From Agrobacterium sp. RAC06 (GTDB lineage: Bacteria; Pseudomonadota; Alphaproteobacteria; Rhizobiales; Rhizobiaceae), in contig NZ_CP016499.1 in NCBI RefSeq assembly GCF_001713475.1, forward strand, positions 3,484,001-3,548,000: 64,000 nucleotides of DNA, given 5' to 3'. Shown piece after piece: positions 59,331-64,000 of the stretch (within the stretch, counting starts at the first letter, position 1; the number at the start of each line of letters is the position of its first letter). The notes below the pieces were generated by a model. It searched no databases, was not told the origin of the DNA, and saw only the letters and a list, made by a program, of their open reading frames with translations. Position numbers and translations under genes: made by a program.

Positions 59331-59356
59331 CCGAGCGCGGCTTCAGTCGCGCTCGG
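59331..59356. terminator. Hairpin between SDR and MgtC genes
   Basis: CCGAGCGCG (59331-59339) and CGCGCTCGG (59348-59356) form a 9-bp stem with an 8-base loop. It begins 10 bp after the SDR stop and includes the last codons of the convergent MgtC gene. There is no T tract; it may attenuate convergent transcripts. Confidence 0.4.
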
Positions 59357-59831
59357 GAGGTAGGGGCAGCCGGTGTTCAAGCAGCCGCAACAGCCACAGC
59401 ACGCTCAGCGCAAAGCCGCTTGCAATGAGGCCGATCTGCCAAAAGCCGAGCCCGCAGGCAAGGCCGATAGACCCGGCAAACCAGAGGCCGGCGCCCGTCG
59501 TCAGGCCTTTCACCTCTCCCTTGTTGAAGACGATCATTCCTGCCGCGAGGAATGCAACACCTGCCGTTACGGCTTCAATCAGGCGGATGGGGTCCAGACG
59601 GATCTCGTCTCGGTCGAAGGCGCCGTGATGAGCGATTTCGATGGTCAGGATTGCAACAATCGCCGCTGACAGGCAGACGAGGATGTGGGTGCGCAAGCCG
59701 GCAGCGTGGCTGCGCCATTCGCGCTCCACGCCGATACAGGCGCCGCAGACCATCGCGATCAGTAGCCTGATGACGATGGCCGACAGTTCCAGAGTGGTCG
59801 CGGTGCCGAAACTGTTCAGTTCAGAGGGCAT
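59343..59831 (-). CDS. MgtC/SapB-family membrane protein
   Basis: The 162-residue protein matches MgtC N-terminal domain: RLLIAMVCGACIGVEREWRSHAAGLRT-like first half, four to five membrane helices and the acidic residue in the second. It ends after the membrane part (VLWLLRLLEHRLPL), so it lacks the cytosolic ACT-like domain of classical MgtC. Such proteins help growth at low magnesium, and some modulate F-ATPase or c-di-GMP-linked processes. It overlaps a hairpin with the convergent SDR gene. Confidence 0.88.
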   Translation of the reverse strand: MPSELNSFGTATTLELSAIVIRLLIAMVCGACIGVEREWRSHAAGLRTHILVCLSAAIVAILTIEIAHHGAFDRDEIRLDPIRLIEAVTAGVAFLAAGMIVFNKGEVKGLTTGAGLWFAGSIGLACGLGFWQIGLIASGFALSVLWLLRLLEHRLPLPPERD

Positions 59832-59867
59832 GTCCCGAATCCCTGACGGTACCGTTCCCTTCCGCGA

Positions 59868-60242
59868 TTAATGCTTCCGGTCGCTGGCGACGGTGGAGGT
59901 GTAGGACGCCGAGACCGGGTCACTGGCGGGGAAGGTGTCTTCCAGTCCTTCCTGCAGGGCGGAGTTGCTGTTCGGATTGTCGGCTGTCTCCTGCTGCTCC
60001 TGACGCAGGCTCTCGACAGCTTCACTCTGTTCATCGTTTCCGCTTTCGGCGGTTGCACCGAAGCGGCTCGCCTGCACGAGTAGGACCTGCGCCTTTTGCA
60101 GGGCGTTGTCCCGGTTCAGGCTGCCGTTTTCAGACTGTGCCATGTGAACCGATACCTTCTCGCCGCCGTCTCCGAGGAATTCGACGACGAAGCCACCTTT
60201 TGTGTCGTGGCCTTCAATGACTTCTGTTTCGATGATCTGCAT
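59868..60242 (-). CDS. Small hypothetical protein with C-terminal DTFPASDP motif
   Basis: ATG 60242 (GGGAG 7 bases upstream) gives 124 residues. The N-terminal half (MQIIETEVIEGHDTKGGFVV and EFLGDGGEKVSVHMA) looks like a small beta-rich domain, the middle is rich in Gln/Glu/Asn, and the tail reads GLEDTFPASDPVSASYTS. DTFPASDP near the C-terminus is a short motif I have seen in other small alphaproteobacterial proteins; its function is unknown. A hydrophilic, cytoplasmic stress protein is the likely class. Confidence 0.7.
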   Translation of the reverse strand: MQIIETEVIEGHDTKGGFVVEFLGDGGEKVSVHMAQSENGSLNRDNALQKAQVLLVQASRFGATAESGNDEQSEAVESLRQEQQETADNPNSNSALQEGLEDTFPASDPVSASYTSTVASDRKH

Positions 60243-60440
60243 GGATGAACTCCCGTGGTTTCCGGCATGGGAAACGCGTGGCTTCGCAGGGATGTTCCAT
60301 CGGACGGCATGTTCCATTTATGCGAGCAACATGTCTCCTGCTTGAGCTGTTAAGTCTATGTTTACCATATTGTTTAGCAATTTATGAAAATCTGAACAAA
60401 CAGGGGTTGTGGGCGTTGTGGTGGCAAAAGGAGAACGAAG

Positions 60441-60833
60441 ATGAGACCAGGACAGCCCCTTGCCATCGATACGATCCTCATTGTCGAAGACGATGTCTTC
60501 ATTTCCATGGATGCCGCCGACGCGGTCGCCCGCGCTGGGGTCAATGTCATCACGACCGAAACGGTCCGAGACGCGCTCGAAATTCTCGAAAACGAACATA
60601 TCTCAGGGGCGATCCTTGACTTCAAGGTTCGCGACGGGGCCGTGACGCCGATCGTTCAGCGGTTGCGCCGCAGCGGGATACCGTTTCGCATCGTCTCGGG
60701 ATCTGCCATCCGGGAGATCGAGGAGAACGGCATACCGCCGGAGCTTTGCGCACCGAAGCCTGCAGACTACGGGAAGGTCCTGGTTTCCATTCTGAACGAC
60801 GTGCTGCCGCAGCGACCGGGTGGTCAGCACTAA
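60441..60833 (+). CDS. Single-domain response regulator
   Basis: The 130-residue protein is a stand-alone receiver domain: the acidic pair in TILIVEDDVFISMD (residues about 10-18), the phospho-acceptor Asp in AILDFKVRDGAV (near 57), a conserved Thr/Ser position and Lys in APKPADYGK (near 108). There is no output domain, so it acts as a phosphate sink or by binding partners, as in rhizobial HWE-kinase pathways. The orphan HWE kinase at 13110 is a conceivable partner only by type. Confidence 0.85.
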   Translation: MRPGQPLAIDTILIVEDDVFISMDAADAVARAGVNVITTETVRDALEILENEHISGAILDFKVRDGAVTPIVQRLRRSGIPFRIVSGSAIREIEENGIPPELCAPKPADYGKVLVSILNDVLPQRPGGQH

Positions 60834-60840
60834 TATCGCG

Positions 60841-61461
60841 TCAGGCGCGCTTGGACATCAGACGTTCAAGTGTGCGCTCAACCACGTCAACCATCACCAT
60901 GGTCTGATGATCGACCTCAATGTTCAACGCATCACCAGCTTTGTAACGTGGAAACGTGGTTTGGCGCAGCGTCTCCGGGATGAGGTTGATCGTAAATGTG
61001 TCGTCTTTGGCCTCCGCCACCGTGAGGCTTGCGCCGTTCACGGCAAGATAGCCCCGCTTGAAGACGTACTTCGCCCACTCCTCGGGCACGCGGAAGCGGA
61101 TGAACGCGCCCGGCATTTCCATCTTTGCAGCGATCAGTTCTGCCGTCGTCGCGATGTGCCCGGCAATGTTGTGGCCACCATTTTCGTCGGTCGGCTTTGC
61201 CGAGCGCTCGATATTCACCCGGTCTCCGGCTTGCAGCATGCCCAGATTGGTGCGCTCCAGCGTCGCATCCATGGCGTCGAAGGTGACGATTGTGCCGTCC
61301 ATCGAGGTCACGGAAAGGCATACGCCTTCGACCGAAACACTTGCACCCAGTTGCAGATCCACCATCAGCCGCTCGGGGAGTTCGACGTAGAACGTCGTGT
61401 AGCCGTCATGGCGGATGACTGACTTGATCGGGGCGACTGTCTGGACGATGCCGGTATACAT
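60841..61461 (-). CDS. ribE: Riboflavin synthase alpha chain
   Basis: Starting at ATG 61461 (MYTGIVQTVAPIKS) the protein has 206 residues, the normal length. It contains two lumazine-binding repeats (about residues 1-95 and 96-190), each with the family pattern around SVSVEGVCLSVTSMDG and LAVNGASLTVAEAKDD. It converts two 6,7-dimethyl-8-ribityllumazine molecules to riboflavin. It is not in a rib operon here and no FMN riboswitch was recognised upstream. Confidence 0.95.
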   Translation of the reverse strand: MYTGIVQTVAPIKSVIRHDGYTTFYVELPERLMVDLQLGASVSVEGVCLSVTSMDGTIVTFDAMDATLERTNLGMLQAGDRVNIERSAKPTDENGGHNIAGHIATTAELIAAKMEMPGAFIRFRVPEEWAKYVFKRGYLAVNGASLTVAEAKDDTFTINLIPETLRQTTFPRYKAGDALNIEVDHQTMVMVDVVERTLERLMSKRA

Positions 61462-61691
61462 GGTGCTTTCCTCGGTAAATGCGTTGGGAAGGTAATGTCT
61501 CAGGCGCCAAAGACAATGCCCTGCGGCGATACCGCAGTGTTCACCATCCATGCAAACGGGAACGAGGCGGTCCAAAGTCGGTTGAGCAAGTGCGGCTTTC
61601 GACCGGGTTGCGGACGGGACCTTGCCCGTCCTAGATCTGTCGTATCTTTGTTGCAGTCTGGCATTCTGACTTTTCCATGGTGGCCCCTTCT

Positions 61692-62624
61692 ATGACCAAA
61701 ATCCTTTGCCTCGCACTCAATCCGGCGATCGACATCTCCAGCGATGCGGAGGTGGTGCGTCACACCCACAAGACCCGGACCTATAATCAGCAGCAATTTC
61801 CAGGTGGTGGCGGGATCAATGTCGCCCGCGTCATCGTCACCCTCGGCGGGACATGCGAGTTGATGTTCCTGTCGGGTGGGGCCACGGGCGAATTGCTCGA
61901 GGCCATGTTGAAACCCCTGCCGATCATGGAGCGAACATTCCGGATTCACGATCCCGTCCGTGTGGCTTTTGCGGTGCACGAGACCTCGACCAATCTCGAA
62001 TATCGTTTCGTGCCGGAAGGGCCTCTAGTGACGGAGGAGGAGCTTAAGCCCGTATTCGATGCCGTCGAAGCCAGTGATGCCGAATATGTCGTTGCAAGTG
62101 GCAGCCTGCCAAGGGGCCTACCGGATGACACCTATGTCCGTCTCGCGGATCTCGTCGCGGCGCGGGGCGGCAAGTTTGTCCTCGATACATCGGGAAATCC
62201 GCTTGCGCAGGCGTTGTCGCGATCGCGCATGTTCCTCGTGAAGCCGAGCCACGGTGAGTTCGAAGCCTTCCTGGGGCGCAAGCTGGCGCATGACGAGGTG
62301 GGACCTGCAGCACAAGCGCATGTTCGAACGGGCGCTGCCGAACATATTGCCGTCACCCTGGGGGGCGACGGTGCGATCCTCGCCTCTGCCGATGAGATCA
62401 TTCGACTGCCGGCAATCGATGTGCCGGTCAATTCTGCGACCGGGGCCGGCGACAGCTTTGTCGCAGGCATGGTTTGGTCACTTGCCCAAGGCTACACAAT
62501 CGGCGACGCCTTTCGTTTCGGTCAGGCGGCTGGTGCTGCGACGGTCATGACATCGGGCACGGAACTCTGCCGCCAGAAGGACGTCATCGATCTCTACGAG
62601 CGCGAGCGGCAAAGAGCCAGTTGA
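61692..62624 (+). CDS. PfkB-family sugar kinase (1-phosphofructokinase type)
   Basis: The start at 61692 gives about 310 residues; a second ATG at 61677 could add five. PfkB motifs are present: GGGGINVARVIVTLGG near residue 38, VVASGSLPRGLPDD, KPSHGEFEAFLG and the C-terminal signature NSATGAGDSFVAGM containing the catalytic Asp. This set is typical of tagatose-6-phosphate/1-phosphofructokinase-like kinases and 6-phosphofructokinase II. The exact sugar phosphate is not clear; there is no PTS gene beside it. Confidence 0.87.
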   Translation: MTKILCLALNPAIDISSDAEVVRHTHKTRTYNQQQFPGGGGINVARVIVTLGGTCELMFLSGGATGELLEAMLKPLPIMERTFRIHDPVRVAFAVHETSTNLEYRFVPEGPLVTEEELKPVFDAVEASDAEYVVASGSLPRGLPDDTYVRLADLVAARGGKFVLDTSGNPLAQALSRSRMFLVKPSHGEFEAFLGRKLAHDEVGPAAQAHVRTGAAEHIAVTLGGDGAILASADEIIRLPAIDVPVNSATGAGDSFVAGMVWSLAQGYTIGDAFRFGQAAGAATVMTSGTELCRQKDVIDLYERERQRAS

Positions 62625-62772
62625 TCGTCATCCGAGCGATTGCGTCCGCGGGAAAACCGCGCTTTGGTTGTTTTATTACTTGTCACAGATTATCAAGTTT
62701 TATATGGGGAAGGCAGCGTGACGGGCGGCGATGAGCGCCTGTTTTGTATCACAAGTTCATAAGGAGCTCCCA

Positions 62773-63963
62773 ATGCCGCTCAACCATTCGGGACCTTCGC
62801 TGAAGCGATTTGGCATTCTTCTTACTTTTCTTCTATCTGCATCACTGGTGCAGGCGCAGCAGCCGGCTCCGGCGGCCACGGAAACACCCGTCGTCGCGCC
62901 TCAGGCTGGCGCGACGACCGCGCCGACTGCAAGTGAAAGCTCTGCAACTTCGCCTCGCGTCGTGACGCAGCCCGACGCTTCCGCGCCTCCGGCAGCGACG
63001 GCCGCTCCCGTTTCGCCTGCCAACCCCAACAGTGAGGCTTCTCCACCAGCACCAGAGGCCGTGGCTGCTCCCAGCGCGCAGGCCCCAGTCTCCGACGCTG
63101 CCAACCTTCCTTCTGCCGTGCAGCCGGCCGATGCCGCTGCCACCGGCGGTGAAGCCGCGCAATCTCCGACGGATCCGCTTGCCTCCGAGGTCGATGCGGT
63201 GCCCGCCGACACGGTTACGGACGTGCCGCCGATGAAGGCCATGCCGCATGATCTCTCGCCTGAGGGCATGTTCATGGCTGCCGATTGGGTGGTCAAATCA
63301 GTGATGATTTCGCTGGCTGTGGCTTCGGTTCTGACCTGGACCGTGTGGCTCGCGAAATCCTTGCAGCTTTTCGGTGCGCGGGCACGCGCCAAGCGCGGCC
63401 TCAAGGCCGTCACGAATGCCCGCCAATTGCGTGATGCCCTTCAAGCCCTCGAAAATCGCGGCGGTGTGGTGGCGACCATGGTTCGTGCCGCCCAGCATGA
63501 GGTCAGTCTTTCCGATGCGGCAATCGACCAGGTCGGTGGCGAAGGCGTCAAAGAGCGCGTCGGCTCGGCGCTCGCCCGGATCGAAGCCGGGGCAGGACGC
63601 GGCATGGCGAAGGGCACGGGCGTTCTCGCCAGCATCGGCTCGACTGCGCCATTCGTCGGTCTGTTCGGCACGGTCTGGGGTATCATGAATTCGTTCATCG
63701 GCATTGCCGAGACGCAGACCACCAATCTTGCCGTCGTCGCGCCGGGTATCGCCGAGGCGCTTCTGGCAACGGCCATCGGTCTCGTCGCGGCCATTCCGGC
63801 TGTTATCATCTACAATGTCTTTGCACGCTCCGTGACGGGCTACCGCCAGCTTCTTGCCGACGCCGGGGCTGGCATCGAGCGGCTGGTCAGCCGTGATCTC
63901 GACTTCCGCAAGAGTGCCCGCATCGCTCAGGCGACCAAGGCCATGGCGATGGCGGCGGAGTGA
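62773..63963 (+). CDS. exbB: TonB-system energiser ExbB with long N-terminal extension
   Basis: ATG 62773 follows AAGGAG at 62761-62766. The 396-residue protein has a signal-like hydrophobic N-terminus ([18 protein letters not shown]), an Ala/Pro-rich periplasmic stretch (about 30-160), then the MotA/TolQ/ExbB proton-channel part with helices at about 180-200, 285-310 and 330-355 ([15 protein letters not shown] and [20 protein letters not shown]). The long extension is common in rhizobial ExbB. With ExbD and TonB it powers outer-membrane receptors. exbD follows after 4 bp. Confidence 0.93.
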   Translation: MPLNHSGPSLKRFGILLTFLLSASLVQAQQPAPAATETPVVAPQAGATTAPTASESSATSPRVVTQPDASAPPAATAAPVSPANPNSEASPPAPEAVAAPSAQAPVSDAANLPSAVQPADAAATGGEAAQSPTDPLASEVDAVPADTVTDVPPMKAMPHDLSPEGMFMAADWVVKSVMISLAVASVLTWTVWLAKSLQLFGARARAKRGLKAVTNARQLRDALQALENRGGVVATMVRAAQHEVSLSDAAIDQVGGEGVKERVGSALARIEAGAGRGMAKGTGVLASIGSTAPFVGLFGTVWGIMNSFIGIAETQTTNLAVVAPGIAEALLATAIGLVAAIPAVIIYNVFARSVTGYRQLLADAGAGIERLVSRDLDFRKSARIAQATKAMAMAAE

Positions 63964-63967
63964 ACCA

Positions 63968-64000
63968 ATGGCCGGTGGCATCAGAGAAAACAGTTCCGGC
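63968..64000 (+). CDS. exbD: ExbD, 5' end only (truncated by window edge)
   Basis: Eleven codons (MAGGIRENSSG) follow the exbB stop by four bases. Position, spacing and the start of the peptide (many ExbD proteins begin with a short Gly-rich tail before the first membrane helix) make ExbD the best call, but the fragment alone does not prove it. Confidence 0.75.
   Translation, partial: MAGGIRENSSG

Noticed and set aside
61462..61691. Possible FMN riboswitch upstream of ribE
   Set aside because: None of the conserved FMN-aptamer blocks could be recognised in the 230 bases upstream of the start.
62625..62772. Iron-responsive operator before exbB (RirA or Irr type)
   Set aside because: The region is AT-rich and iron control is likely by function, but no convincing TGA-N9-TCA or Irr-type box could be identified by eye.

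Overview
The window is chromosome-like DNA from an alphaproteobacterium, most probably a member of the Rhizobiaceae (Rhizobium/Agrobacterium/Ensifer relatives). The reasons are a high-GC, densely packed gene set with many ABC, TRAP and TTT uptake systems, a complete rhizobial-type L-rhamnose locus (rhaRSTPQUK divergent from rhaD and rhaI), a BA14K-type protein, an HWE-type histidine kinase, an ExoD homologue, a long Ala/Pro-rich ExbB, and several small proteins of rhizobial style. No rRNA, tRNA, CRISPR array, prophage or complete insertion sequence was recognised. The only mobile-looking DNA is a 263-bp inverted-repeat element at about 25.7-26.0 kb. All family calls rest on reading the translated sequence; no database search was possible.

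Layout. 0-2.6 kb: a truncated signal-peptide gene divergent from a LysR regulator, a creatininase-family amidohydrolase and a DCC-family thiol protein; near-identical 30-bp operator-like sequences stand upstream of the truncated gene and of the creatininase gene. 2.9-9.5 kb: a solute-uptake and signalling cluster with a DUF4212 small subunit, a sodium:solute symporter carrying an EF-hand-like loop, a cyclic-nucleotide/CBS/DUF294 protein, a small membrane protein, and a membrane protein that joins a PAS domain and a degenerate histidine-kinase core to a DEDDh exonuclease. 9.7-12.7 kb: a tctCBA tripartite tricarboxylate transporter. 13.1-15.3 kb: an HWE histidine kinase with an unclear start and a BA14K-like secreted protein.

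15.4-26.9 kb: a sugar-acid catabolic island. A leftward operon (erythronate-dehydrogenase-like SDR, HIBADH-family dehydrogenase, IlvD/Edd dehydratase) faces a rightward FAD oxidoreductase and FadR/FCD regulator, followed by a fumarylacetoacetase-family hydrolase with a DctQMP TRAP transporter, and a DMT exporter beyond the inverted-repeat element. Related TTGTC-GACAA palindromes stand before three of these transcription units and suggest one regulon. 27.4-38.4 kb: L-rhamnose uptake and catabolism, with tandem DeoR-type operator candidates between rhaR and rhaD and a YqaE/Pmp3 membrane-protein gene lying antisense between rhaD and rhaI.

38.5-45 kb: envelope and stress genes (Bax-inhibitor-1 family, ECF sigma with its anti-sigma, ExoD, DUF475/TerC-like protein, OsmC, DUF1810 and several small proteins). 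45-52.6 kb: pbpC overlapping a very large alpha-2-macroglobulin-family gene with a thioester motif and an N-terminal PAN domain. 52.7-54.9 kb: a LysR gene divergent from glutaryl-CoA dehydrogenase. 55-64 kb: a PAS protein, glycogen debranching enzyme glgX, a DUF3008-SDR pair, MgtC, a single-domain response regulator, riboflavin synthase, a PfkB-family kinase, and exbB followed by the first codons of exbD.
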